This document shows, one piece after another, positions 43,269 through 53,329 of a stretch of DNA of 64,000 nt (the first letter of the stretch is position 1; the number at the start of each line of letters is the position of its first letter). The notes under the pieces are model-generated. The model searched no databases, was not told the origin of the DNA, and was given only the letters and a program-made list of their open reading frames with translations. Position numbers and translations under genes: made by a program. The stretch covers positions 62,001 through 126,000 of the forward strand of contig JABLTG010000014.1 of NCBI GenBank assembly GCA_016618085.1, given 5' to 3'. This DNA is from Neovahlkampfia damariscottae (Eukaryota; Heterolobosea; Selenaionea; Neovahlkampfiida; Neovahlkampfiidae).

Positions 43269-44527
43269 ATGTCCGAACAAAAGAAAGATTTAAGCTACTC
43301 AAACTACAAAGACGCAACAAAAGCAATACATGCTGGTCAAGCTCCTGACCCACATACAGGTGCTGTTATGACACCAATCGTATTTTGTTTTTTTTCTAAT
43401 TTTTCAGTCATTGTCATCAACTTTTGCACAAAAATCAATTGGAAACTTTTATCCAGGTAATTATGAATATTCACGTTCATCAAATCCAACTCGTGATGCA
43501 TTTGAAATGCTTATTGCTTCTTTAGAACAAGGTAAAAAAAACCATATGAAACTAAATTTTTTTTTAAGGAAAACATGGTATCGCTTGGTCATCTGGTCTT
43601 GGAGCTACAACTGGAACTGTAAACTTACTCAAAACTGGAGACCATCTCGTCGCAATGGATGACTGTTATGGAGGTACAGGAAGATATCTTAGAACAGCAA
43701 AAGAAAAAATGGGAATTTCACTTGATTTTGTTGATTTCACAAAAGAAGGATGGCAAAAATCCATTAAAAAAGAAACTAAAATGGTTTGGGTTGAAACACC
43801 AACAAATCCAACTTTGAAAGTTGTTGACATCAAAGCTGTTGCTGAATATCTCAAAAAGAATCATCCTGAAGTTATTATGGTTGTAGATAATACATTTATG
43901 TCACCTATCCTTCAAAAACCATTGACTTTAGGTGCTGATGTTGTTATTCATTCAGTTACAAAATTCATTAATGGACATTCAGATGTAGTTATGGGAGTTA
44001 CAGCAACAAGTTCAGATGATATTGCAGGTAAATTAAGATATAATCAAAATGCTATGGGTATTATTCCATCACCATTTGATTGTTTCATGGCAATTAGAGG
44101 TGTAAAAACATTACATCTTAGAATGGCAGCTGCATCAGAAAATGCTATGAAAGTTGCTAAATGTTTAGAAGCTTCAGATAAAGTTGAAAAAGTAATTTAT
44201 CCAGGACTTCCATCACATCCACAACACGAAGTTTTTAAAAAACAAACTTTTGGAAACTCAGGAATGATTACATTTTACTTAAAAGGAGGAGAAAAACAAT
44301 CAAGACAATTCTTAGAAAACATTAAAATTATTACTCTTGCTGAATCACTTGGAGGTGTTGAAAGTCTTGCTGAATGTCCAAGTTTAATGACTCATGGATC
44401 TGTACCAGCTGAAATGAGAAAAGAATTAGGAATTGAAGACAATATGATTCGTTTATCTGTTGGCGTTGAAGATGGTGAAGATTTAGTTGAAGATGTTCAA
44501 AAAGCACTTGATTTTGTCAAAAACTAA
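43269..44527 (+). CDS. Cystathionine gamma-lyase/synthase family PLP enzyme
   Basis: 397 aa; most likely cystathionine gamma-lyase, which splits cystathionine to cysteine in transsulphuration. Blocks: ATKAIHAGQAPDPHTGAVMTP, SLSSTFAQ, YEYSRSSNPTRDAFE, SSGLGATTGTVNLLKTGDH, AMDDCYGGTGRYLR, WVETPTNPTLKVVD, VVDNTFMSPILQKPL, HSVTKFINGHSD (PLP Lys) and LAESLGGVESL. Introns 43380-43407 (28 nt) and 43532-43568 (37 nt). CCAATC at 43243. Lyase versus synthase or methionine gamma-lyase cannot be settled by eye; the residue pattern is nearer to eukaryotic CGL. Confidence 0.9.
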
Positions 44528-44651
44528 ACAATACAATTCAGATAAAATATAAAAATTTTAAAGGCATTTTGTTTGAATTCATCTTTTTCTTTTTTGAGAA
44601 CAAAACTTAATTTGTTTATTCTAAATTACATAATTCAAAAAAGGATCAATT

Positions 44652-45818
44652 TTAATAATAAATGAAATGAGAAACATATCCAATATGTTTAACAATATAA
44701 GGATAATAAATATAAGTATTTTTCAATGAACTCTGTTCATTTTGAATCAATGGAAATGTGCCTAAAATTCTATCAGCAGGAATTGGCTTCGCATTTGGAG
44801 GTAAATTAATACCTGACAAATAATTTGATATTGCCTGTAAATTTGATGTCTTGTATAATTGAGCCACTAAACTGCCAGTATGCCCAAATTTATTAATTCC
44901 ATTTTTCAGAGGAATTAAATTCTGTTTACCCGACATTGAAATTAAAATTAAAAATAAAATAGTAAACCAAATAAAAATAAAAATCTTTGATGTAATTCCA
45001 ATGACTTTCAAATTATATTGAAGAAAATGAAAAATAAAATAAATAAAAATCAATATCAAAGACGAAAAACTCATGGATGTCAAAAATAAAAAATGAAAAT
45101 CTTCAATTTCAAAATTTCTATATTTATCATCAAAATATAATTTAATCCATGCAAAATCATCTAATTCTTTCAATTTTTTTGTTAATTTTTTTAATTCTTC
45201 ATAAAAATTTGATTTTAAAATACAATCATCTTCTAAAATTAATGAATATTTTGAGTTGATTTTTGAACAATATTGTAATATTTTTGAATAATCTAATGTA
45301 TGTTTATGATGTTCATTATACCATCCTTTTTTATAAATTGAATCATCTCTCAGAAAATAGAATACTTTAAAATATTTTGATAATTTTTTGACTTCTTTAT
45401 CATTGTGATGAATTGAAGTTGAATAAATAAAAATAAAAAAATTATTCCATTTGTTGTGTGGTATACTTTTTATAATTGAACTCAAAGTTCTATTTAAATA
45501 AAAATATGAATTTGGTCTTGGAAATGATGTAGTAATTCCTAAACAAAATTGTTTTTCTTTTTTTTTGGGATTATCCCAATATTTTTGATACAATTTTTTT
45601 TGTTTTCTTAAAAAATTCTTATTTTCTTCAATAATTCTAGTTGATTTTTTGGTCATTTCTTTGTTAAACTTGTCTTTTCCAAAAAATCGTTTATCACGGA
45701 AAACTAAAGTTTTTCTAATTTTTCGGTAATTATATAAGCTGTAATTTGAATTCTTAAAGATTGAAAAGAACATCAAAAATAGAAAAATTGACAAAAATAT
45801 GACCAGACGACACAACAT
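44652..45818 (-). CDS. PGAP4-like GPI-glycan GalNAc transferase
   Basis: 388 aa intronless Golgi type enzyme. PGAP4 (TMEM246) adds GalNAc to GPI mannose and has a GT-A domain interrupted by a membrane hairpin. The same order is seen here: N-terminal anchor (CRLVIFLSIFLFLMFFSIF), FCLGITTSFPRPNSYFYLNR, the metal-binding LILEDDCIL, then two hydrophobic helices (LTSMSFSSLILIFIYFIFHF; SKIFIFIWFTILFLILISM), then the domain resumes (GHTGSLVAQLYKTSNLQAI, PADRILGTFPL). ATTGG at 45854, 36 nt upstream. Assignment rests on layout and these short blocks. Confidence 0.75.
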   Translation of the reverse strand: MLCRLVIFLSIFLFLMFFSIFKNSNYSLYNYRKIRKTLVFRDKRFFGKDKFNKEMTKKSTRIIEENKNFLRKQKKLYQKYWDNPKKKEKQFCLGITTSFPRPNSYFYLNRTLSSIIKSIPHNKWNNFFIFIYSTSIHHNDKEVKKLSKYFKVFYFLRDDSIYKKGWYNEHHKHTLDYSKILQYCSKINSKYSLILEDDCILKSNFYEELKKLTKKLKELDDFAWIKLYFDDKYRNFEIEDFHFLFLTSMSFSSLILIFIYFIFHFLQYNLKVIGITSKIFIFIWFTILFLILISMSGKQNLIPLKNGINKFGHTGSLVAQLYKTSNLQAISNYLSGINLPPNAKPIPADRILGTFPLIQNEQSSLKNTYIYYPYIVKHIGYVSHFIYY

Positions 45819-45955
45819 GATGTTTGTTGGTGGATGAAATATAAATTTTTTTGATTGGACAAATCAAAGAAAGAAATAAAATAAAGTTCATTTTCCATTC
45901 TCAAGAAAACAACAAAACCTCAAAGAATTCCCGGGTTTTTCAACCAATCATTTTA

Positions 45956-47902
45956 ATGGAGGTTCTGAAAGAAGCATACAACAAAGCCAAAGTTAACAAA
46001 GATTATGATTCTATGCACATGTATGCCAACAATATAGCAGCTGAATATGAGCGTGAAGGAGATTTAAAACTGGCATACAGATATCATGATTTATCGTTAA
46101 CTCATATTAATGCTCATTTAAGATTAAATCCAAAAGATAAAAGAGCACTTTATAATAAATCAATTGAACTACGAGAATTAGCACATGTTTGTATAACAAT
46201 AAAATTTGAAGAAACCATTGAACATTTAAAGTTAGCGGAAGATATTTGTTTTATGAATAGTTTTCAAACTGAATTAATCAATATTTATTTAATTTATTTT
46301 CATTATTATGAAATAAAAGAAAATTATGATGAATGTGAAGTTTACTATAAAAAGAGTTTAAAAATAATCCAAGAAGAAAAAAAAAAAAAATTAGAAGAAA
46401 AAACTAAAGATTTATTACAAGAATTAGAAGCCAATATAAATTTAGTTTATGGTGATTTGATGGTACTTTTAGAAGAATTTGATTTAGCAGAAGATTGTTT
46501 CAAAATTTCAAAAAATTATTATGAAAATCTTGAAAATAATTTAAGAATCGCTGATGTATTTACTTCAATGGGTCACTTATATTTAAAGAAACAATTATTT
46601 GAAAAATCAATTACAAATTTTGAATTAGCTGGTCGTAAATATAATTATTTAAAAGAATATTCAAAAGAGATTGACGTAATTGGAAATATTGGTGATGCTT
46701 ATTGTAAATATGCACTTTTTTCAGAAAAAAATATTGTTCGAAATTTATCAAATAGTAAAAAATACTTTCAAGATCAAATAAAACAAATAAAAAAATATTG
46801 TCCAACGAATCAAGAGAAAATAGAATTAAACGAAACTAATATGATTGGTGTTCAACAAATTTTAAATGATTATAGTTCTATCACAGTATTAATGGATGAA
46901 TTTAAAAATGTTCAATTAAATGATGAAGCAAAATTAGAAATCTTAAAAAAAATGACAAAGAAATGTTTGGATTCATTCATGAATAAGAGATTTTTATTGA
47001 AACTTTATACAATGTCAATTTCAAAAGCAAAAAAAATACATTCAAAATCAAAATTTGAATTCATTTCAAACAAAATTGAATTGTTATTTGATATGGTATT
47101 TGAGGAATATCAAGATGATTTAATGTCTAGTTTATCAAATGAAATCAATTCGGCAATTTCATTGGCTGAATTACAAAATAATAGAGTGTATATTGATAAA
47201 TTTATGAATTATTCAAAGAAATTTATTGATTTTTCGAATCCATTAACAAATAATGCAACATCTTTATCTTCATATAAGAATGAAGATAAAGATGTGATTG
47301 TAATTGAAGAAGAAGAAGAAGTAGAAGAATTACCAAATATTGTGATATCACAAGAATTATCTCAAAATAAAAAAAGAAGTAGAAATGAATTAGAAATTGA
47401 AAATCAAATTGAAAAATCACCATCAAAAAAACAAAAACAAGATATTCAATCAAATCAAAATGAAATTATTAATCAATTAGAAAAGATTGAAATTGAACGT
47501 AAAAATGATATTATATTATTATGGAGATGTTTAAAATATTGGAATGAACCAGAAATTAATTGGAATGGAAAAGAAAAACATTTTGAAATTTTACATACAT
47601 TAAAAAGAAATACATTTCCATCTGAAAAATCAATTGAATTAGAATTAAATAATGAAGTGGAAAATCAAATTGAATCTATTAAAATTCCAGAAATTAATCG
47701 AACTTACTCAGATATTTATTTTAATATTTTGATTGATACAAAAGATATAACAGATAATCCTCCAAAATTAGAAATATTACAAATTCATAAAGATGATAAT
47801 ATTACAGAAAGTTATTTCATGTTGAAAATAAAAAAAGTAATTCATAAATCAGAAAAAAAAACGATTCAAAAAGCATTTGATTCAAATGAAATATTTTATT
47901 GA
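45956..47902 (+). CDS. TPR protein with acidic centre, possibly nuclear
   Basis: 648 aa intronless. Residues 1-390 are helical TPR-like repeats (NNIAAEYEREGDLKLAYRYH, GDLMVLLEEFDLAEDCFKIS, GHLYLKKQLFEKSITNFELA, GNIGDAYCKYALFSEK). A SUMO-interaction-like acidic strip follows (DVIVIEEEEEVEELP) and then a basic nuclear-signal-like part (SQNKKRSRNELE, KSPSKKQKQ). The C-terminal 150 residues look folded (LLWRCLKYWNEPEINW, YFNILIDTKDITDNPP). TPRs followed by an acidic tract recall the N-terminal half of TONSL, but ankyrin and LRR parts are missing, so I leave it unnamed. CCAATC at 45943 is only 9 nt before the ATG. Its TGA overlaps the NAXE stop on the other strand. Confidence 0.75.
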   Translation: MEVLKEAYNKAKVNKDYDSMHMYANNIAAEYEREGDLKLAYRYHDLSLTHINAHLRLNPKDKRALYNKSIELRELAHVCITIKFEETIEHLKLAEDICFMNSFQTELINIYLIYFHYYEIKENYDECEVYYKKSLKIIQEEKKKKLEEKTKDLLQELEANINLVYGDLMVLLEEFDLAEDCFKISKNYYENLENNLRIADVFTSMGHLYLKKQLFEKSITNFELAGRKYNYLKEYSKEIDVIGNIGDAYCKYALFSEKNIVRNLSNSKKYFQDQIKQIKKYCPTNQEKIELNETNMIGVQQILNDYSSITVLMDEFKNVQLNDEAKLEILKKMTKKCLDSFMNKRFLLKLYTMSISKAKKIHSKSKFEFISNKIELLFDMVFEEYQDDLMSSLSNEINSAISLAELQNNRVYIDKFMNYSKKFIDFSNPLTNNATSLSSYKNEDKDVIVIEEEEEVEELPNIVISQELSQNKKRSRNELEIENQIEKSPSKKQKQDIQSNQNEIINQLEKIEIERKNDIILLWRCLKYWNEPEINWNGKEKHFEILHTLKRNTFPSEKSIELELNNEVENQIESIKIPEINRTYSDIYFNILIDTKDITDNPPKLEILQIHKDDNITESYFMLKIKKVIHKSEKKTIQKAFDSNEIFY

Positions 47903-48737
47903 ATAAATTCGAGTATATTTTCATTATTTGGATATTCTGGTAGATTTAATTGTTTTTTCATTTCAATTGGTACGAATCTACCTCCAATGAAATGTCTCCC
48001 TTTAAAAAATTTAGAACATAATTTGGGTGCAGTCAAAGAAATTAATACATCTGGATTTTTGATACATCCATCTTTAGGACCTTCTTCCACATTCCAACCT
48101 GATGGAACATCAACTGATGTGATTGGTAAATTGGATTTTGATACTTGCTTTAAAATACATGAAATAATTCAACTACGATTTACCTTAATAATTTCATCAA
48201 ATGGAGGTCTAACATTCCCTTTGAAGGAGAAACCAAAAATCGAATCTAAAATTTGATCAAATTCTTTTTCAAAATTATTTGGTAATTGTTCAATGATTGG
48301 AATTTGAAGGTTTTTGCATTGACTCATTAATCTCTTCAAAAATTAACTTTAAATTAACAAACCAAGTATAGATTATTCGATGTTTTTTTTGGATAAAGTA
48401 TTGTTGGTTGATATCCAAAATGAGATAAATGTCTTGCAGCCACAAGTCCATCACCACCATTATTTCCAGGTCCACATATTACTAATATTGATGGATATTT
48501 TTCTTTTGGAAAGCATTTGTAGATTGTGTTTGAAACTGATAGTCCTGCTAATTCCATTAATTGATCAATGGAGAATCCATGTTTTTCAGACATCAAATCA
48601 ATATCAATTTGTGCTGCTTCTTTTTGGTTCAAATACTTTTGAAATTAATATTTCAAATTTACCTTCAGAGAATTTATTTTTTTTGTTTGATTCATCATCA
48701 ACTTTTTTGTTTGGTGGAGAAAGGAAACTGATTTCAT
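47896..48737 (-). CDS. NAD(P)H-hydrate epimerase (YjeF_N domain)
   Basis: 249 aa metabolite-repair enzyme that epimerises damaged NAD(P)HX. Four exons with introns 48636-48662 (27 nt), 48334-48362 (29 nt) and 48148-48183 (36 nt). Blocks: [101 protein letters not shown] and FIGGRFVP. It lacks the C-terminal kinase domain, as in animals and plants with separate NAXD. The first possible ATG (48737) overlaps a CCAAT box; a second in-frame pair of ATGs lies at 48692-48698. Confidence 0.9.
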
Positions 48738-48740
48738 TGG
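48736..48740 (-). promoter_or_regulatory. CCAAT box overlapping the NAXE start codon
   Basis: On the minus strand CCAATG contains both the pentamer and the first ATG. If this box sets transcription as elsewhere, the 5' UTR would be nearly absent or translation would begin at the next in-frame ATGs about 40 nt downstream. Confidence 0.4.
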
Positions 48741-48767
48741 AGGATTAAAAAAATAATAGAAAGTACT

Positions 48768-51700
48768 TTATAAGTATTCAAATTCAAATATTGCTTGTTC
48801 CAAAGAATTGGATTCTGATTTTTTTCTTATTGCACCAAATGATGATTCAATTTCTTTTGCAATTGATTCAATAAAATTTTGAATTTCTTCATTGAAGTAT
48901 TCATCTATCTCTGTTAATTTTGTATTTCTTTGTATTTCAATTTCATTCAACTTTCCAGATTCAATTTTATATAATTCTAAAATTTGATAATTTTTTTCTT
49001 TTTCAATTTGAAGATCTTTTTGAATATTTGAAATCTCTTCATTGTTAATTTCTATTTCTGCTACATCATAAATATCTTTATGACCATTCAAACGAATTGT
49101 AATTTGTTGATACTTTTCCTTTTCAGGTACTGAATAATTTGTGAATAGTGACAAAAGTACAGTTGTTCCTCCCGTGACAGATTGTTGATGATTTGAGTAA
49201 TATTTTGCACGAATTTTATAAATTCCAGGAGATGCAACCTTTATTTGATATGTTTCTGGTCCGTATCCTCTTGTAAAATCTACACTATTCAACCCACCAT
49301 TCCTTGAATTCTTATTTCCATAAAAGACTTGTTCACCACTTGGTTCAATAGTATGAAGATCAATATCAACCATATCTGTGTCCCAAGCCATTACAATTCT
49401 CAATTCTAAAGGAGAGTATTGAATTAAAGATTTAGGAATATTCAAATTGAAATCACCATGAAAGTGAATTAATCTATTCATTTCTTGCAATACAGTTATT
49501 TCTATTTCTTCAAATCTTGAATCCCAATTTCCAATGATCACTTTATAAAATAATTGAAGAGCATCTTTATATTTTCCATTTTTCTCTAGAACCAGTGCTA
49601 AATCACGATAACTTTGTGGTTCTTCAGGTTTAAGTGAAAGTACTTTTCTGAACATTTGAATTGATAAATCATATTCACCAATCTCTTCTAATTTATAAGC
49701 AATTATTCTCAATAATTGTGCATTGTCAAATTCTAGTTCTGTGAGATTTGACAAAACTTTTAAACTTTCTTTTTTAAAATCCTGTTTGAAGAGATAATCA
49801 CAAACATCCAAATAAAATGCTGGACTGTACTTTTCTTCTTCTCTTAACAAGAAATAGTTTTTGTAGATATCTTCTTTATTTGAATCTTTCAAGATTTTTA
49901 GGTATTCAACATCTGGATTCCATTTTTTAACAGAAACTGATGATTCATTTGATTCTTGAATTACCATTGGAGCTTTTCCTCCTGTGGATCTTCTTGCTGT
50001 CTGTCTCGTCCTTGTACCACCACCTCTACCTCCACTTCTTCCTCCTCCTCTACCTCCTCTTCCTCCACCCCTTAGAGATCCACCTACACCAAGACCTTTT
50101 CCGCTTATACTTCCCACTGGCGCCAGATTGAGACTAACTGGTATATTTGTTTCTTGATTTTTCATTTTTTTTTTCTTCTTGCTTTTTTTATCATTTTTTG
50201 ATTTTTCTTTTCTGTCATTTGTTGAATTTTCATCATCAGAGCTTGAACTTGAAGAATCAAATTCCATATTATCCTCCATTTTTGATAAAAATGTATCAAA
50301 TACATTTTTAAATGAATCATCTGGCTTGATTTTATTAGAATATTTTTCTTTGTAAGTTTTTTTCTTTTTGTTTTGTAATTTGAATTCTTTTCTGACATTT
50401 TGATTCTTCTCAATTTTAATTCTTTCATTTTCACACAATTCTTTCAATTTTTCATATTCCATTTGAATTCTTTTCTTTTCTTTTTCTATATTCATTTCAA
50501 CAATAGCTTTTTTCTTTTCTATTTTTGATTCTGCTGACTTTTGAATTTCGACCAATTTTGTTGGGATTTCTTCAACTCTTTGGGATGTCAACTTTGTACT
50601 AACTTTCATTTGTTCAATTTCGTCAATCATTTTTTCGACAATCTCAGAAGAATAATCTCTACGGTACCATTTTAAGTATTGTTCCCAGAGATATTCAACC
50701 TTTTTCAATTTTTCTTCCACTTTTTTCAATTGATTTTTTTCTTCTTCTGCAATGTGATCTTGATAAGCTTCATACAAAAATGTTCTTGATTTTGCTGGAA
50801 TGATTTTATGTTTTAAATGTTGTTCCAATGTTTCTAATACCATTAATGTGGTATCACTCGTTACAATAGAGAATTGTCTTCCAATAGATAGAATTTGATC
50901 TTTATGCTGAGCCGAAAAATCATTTAATTCATTTAAACATTGCTTAGCCCATTGAATACCAACAATTTTAGATTTTTTTGCATCTTTTTTTGCTAATTTG
51001 ATTGTTCTTTTTTCTAAGATTTCATTCCCAATACCAAAATTTAGAATTATTTGGGATTCTTTTGCAAGAAGGATTCCATTCATATGAAATGTTTCATTTT
51101 CTACAACACACTTTTTTGAAGGGTAAACTTCTGTCATGTCATTTTCATCATATTCAGCAAATAAGAAACTAAAAGGTGAATAACCAATGGTTGAAGTAAT
51201 ATCTTGTAAATTTGAATTTGAGTCTATGCTAAAGTATCTTCCACCTGACACATCCGAAATATTTCTTAAAGTTGCTGAATTATAATTTGGTGAAGAATTG
51301 AATGAATAAATTGGTGGCACACCCTTAAATGAAGCAATGAACGAAGTATTCTCAGGAGAAAGAGTATCTATTCCATCTGTAAATAACAAAGAATATAGAT
51401 ATTTTGATAAATCTAATTTTGATAGTTGAATTAAATTGGTTCCACCATCATAATATGCTCCTGAAATAACTTTGATAATATCATCAAAATTATTGAACGA
51501 CCCTTTGAATTCAATATCATTACTAAACAAATATAAATCAATTTTATATATCTTTTGTAATTGCTTTAACAAATTAAATTCTAATTTTTGAAATGTTTCT
51601 CTTTGTTTTTCGCGACTGAAAGAAACATCCCACAAAACTGAAATAACACTTTCTTGAGATTTTGATTTCTTAGATGTATTAGACTTGATATTTTGTTTGA

Positions 51701-52421
51701 TATCAAAATAATATTGATCTTGAATTTCATTTTCTTCAACTATTATTGATTCTTGAATTGTAGACGGAATTTGAATCTTTAGGTTTTGAAGTTTCATTAA
51801 ATCATTCCTTGAAAGGTTTAATACGTATTTTTTCTTTTGTTTTGTAAAATTATAGTTTTGTTTGCTAAAAAGGAATGGTTCAATTTTTTCATTTTTCAAT
51901 AAAATTGAAAGGTCAACAGAGGACAACATTTCTTGCTTTGAAACTTCAAGTGGTATGCTCATGAATAGACCTTCTGAATTACGATCCAAATCAGCAATGA
52001 AATCAATTCTAACTTTTTTTGTGGTGTTTGGATCCCAAGGATAAATTTTAGTCCTGTATTGATTTCCAACAACTGATTCTACCAAAGCAGTTGGTTTTTT
52101 TTCTCTAACTTCAGCATCAAATGTTTTTTCAGCTTTTGTAGATTCCACAATACTTGCATCAATCATTTGTTCATCAATTTCGATAGCAAATCCACAAATG
52201 GTTGAACTTTCTGGTAATGGAAAAATAAATTCTCCTTCTAATTTTTTGTTTGAATAATTTTTAAATGTCAATGTTGTTGACTGGTGATACACTTGGTTAG
52301 TTGAAATAACCTCAATTTCAGCTGAATAAGTTTGTAAAACTAATGGGGTGGACACTTTGTCGCTGTACTTAATTCCTTTGATTTCTGAGTTTACTGTTAC
52401 ATGTGGGAATTCTGTTGTCAT
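48768..52421 (-). CDS. VIT-VWA protein with RGG tract, TPRs and DUF2135-like end
   Basis: 1217 aa intronless. VIT domain at ~10-150 (PLVLQTYSAEIEVISTNQVY, EGEFIFPLPESSTICGFAIE, FDAEVREKKP). VWA at ~270-430 (ISVLWDVSFSREKQR; a DVSFS in place of canonical DxSxS; YYDGGTNL). Coiled coil ~570-700 (AEEEKNQLKKVEEKLKK). Acidic Ser stretch, poly-Lys, then a Gly/Arg tract (GRGGRGGGRSGGRGGG). TPR-like repeats (AQLLRIIAYKLEEIGEYDLS, DLALVLEKNGKYKDALQLFY). C-terminal DUF2135-like beta domain (MAWDTDMVDIDLHTIEPSGE, GYGPETYQIKVASPGIYKIR). The N-terminus resembles PARP4/ITI-type adhesion modules and the C-terminus resembles bacterial YfaP. ATG set at 52421, 44 nt from CCAAT at 52465. Its role is unknown. Confidence 0.85.
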   Translation of the reverse strand: MTTEFPHVTVNSEIKGIKYSDKVSTPLVLQTYSAEIEVISTNQVYHQSTTLTFKNYSNKKLEGEFIFPLPESSTICGFAIEIDEQMIDASIVESTKAEKTFDAEVREKKPTALVESVVGNQYRTKIYPWDPNTTKKVRIDFIADLDRNSEGLFMSIPLEVSKQEMLSSVDLSILLKNEKIEPFLFSKQNYNFTKQKKKYVLNLSRNDLMKLQNLKIQIPSTIQESIIVEENEIQDQYYFDIKQNIKSNTSKKSKSQESVISVLWDVSFSREKQRETFQKLEFNLLKQLQKIYKIDLYLFSNDIEFKGSFNNFDDIIKVISGAYYDGGTNLIQLSKLDLSKYLYSLLFTDGIDTLSPENTSFIASFKGVPPIYSFNSSPNYNSATLRNISDVSGGRYFSIDSNSNLQDITSTIGYSPFSFLFAEYDENDMTEVYPSKKCVVENETFHMNGILLAKESQIILNFGIGNEILEKRTIKLAKKDAKKSKIVGIQWAKQCLNELNDFSAQHKDQILSIGRQFSIVTSDTTLMVLETLEQHLKHKIIPAKSRTFLYEAYQDHIAEEEKNQLKKVEEKLKKVEYLWEQYLKWYRRDYSSEIVEKMIDEIEQMKVSTKLTSQRVEEIPTKLVEIQKSAESKIEKKKAIVEMNIEKEKKRIQMEYEKLKELCENERIKIEKNQNVRKEFKLQNKKKKTYKEKYSNKIKPDDSFKNVFDTFLSKMEDNMEFDSSSSSSDDENSTNDRKEKSKNDKKSKKKKKMKNQETNIPVSLNLAPVGSISGKGLGVGGSLRGGGRGGRGGGRSGGRGGGTRTRQTARRSTGGKAPMVIQESNESSVSVKKWNPDVEYLKILKDSNKEDIYKNYFLLREEEKYSPAFYLDVCDYLFKQDFKKESLKVLSNLTELEFDNAQLLRIIAYKLEEIGEYDLSIQMFRKVLSLKPEEPQSYRDLALVLEKNGKYKDALQLFYKVIIGNWDSRFEEIEITVLQEMNRLIHFHGDFNLNIPKSLIQYSPLELRIVMAWDTDMVDIDLHTIEPSGEQVFYGNKNSRNGGLNSVDFTRGYGPETYQIKVASPGIYKIRAKYYSNHQQSVTGGTTVLLSLFTNYSVPEKEKYQQITIRLNGHKDIYDVAEIEINNEEISNIQKDLQIEKEKNYQILELYKIESGKLNEIEIQRNTKLTEIDEYFNEEIQNFIESIAKEIESSFGAIRKKSESNSLEQAIFEFEYL

Positions 52422-52604
52422 TTTGTTCGTGAGGATCAAGATAAAAATGCACAGGCAGGATTAGCCAATTAAATAATTCTGAAATACCAATCAGATTTTA
52501 AGAAGGATTTGATGATTATTTTGAATGTTGAACAACTTTGATTGAACAATTCAGTGAATCCAAAAATACTTCTCGGAATAATTTTCCACCAATCATCAGT
52601 ACGT

Positions 52605-53259
52605 ATGGTATTCAGTGAAGAAGAAGTAGACAAAGTCATCCAAGACGCTCATAAAAGATTTAAAGAACTCTTTGAGAGTGATGATTTTAAACACCACGAA
52701 ACGAAACAAGGAATATCAGTCCATGTGAAAAAACAAGGATCTGAACCATACATTGTGAAAGGTGTCGGAGTTATTGATCACTCATTTCAAGATATTTTAG
52801 ATTTAATAAATCCAAAAAATAGTTATGAAGTTGCTGCTACATATATTCCAAAAATTTCAGAGAGAAACCATCTCAAAAGGTAAACATTTTTTTTTTTAAC
52901 CAAAAAGTTTTTCAGAACATAAACATGTTTTCAGAGAAGTATACTCTGCTGGAGTTTTTATGGTTGCAGACAGAGAATTTATTAAAGCATGTGACGTTAT
53001 TAAAGGTGAAGAAGGAGAATATTTCTGGGTTAATGCTCCGATTGAAGGTCATCCGGAAACAAGTGGTGTTGTCAGAGGAGAAACACCAATTTTGACTTGG
53101 CACTTTAAAGAAAGCGATAAAAACAAAACAACTGTCACAATGATTATTCAAACTAACTTTGCAGGTTATATTCCACAATATGTCATTGATCAAGCATTAT
53201 TAGGATCACCCTATACATTTAATGTCATTTCTGATCTTTTAAAAAAGAATAAAAAATAA
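52605..53259 (+). CDS. START-like lipid-binding protein, copy 1
   Basis: About 200 aa, helix-grip fold expected to bind a lipid. FSEEEVDKVIQDAHKRFKEL, then HVKKQGSEPYIVKGVGVIDH, VYSAGVFMVADREFIKACDV, YFWVNAPIEGHPE and TVTMIIQTNFAGYIPQYVID match the START pattern and its neighbour. The splice is unclear. A 54-nt intron (52880-52933) keeps the frame but drops five residues (HKHVF); a normal 35-nt intron (52880-52914) would keep them but needs one A fewer in the preceding AAAA. CCAATC at 52589 lies 11 nt before the ATG. Confidence 0.75.
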
Positions 53260-53329
53260 TTTTATTGAGTAAATTTGTGAATAAAATCAAGAATTATTTT
53301 GATTGGAAGGAAAATTAAATTGTTGTTTT

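Noticed and set aside
48290-48748. Plus-strand frames opposite NAXE
   Set aside because: Low-complexity shadows of a conserved three-intron enzyme on the minus strand.
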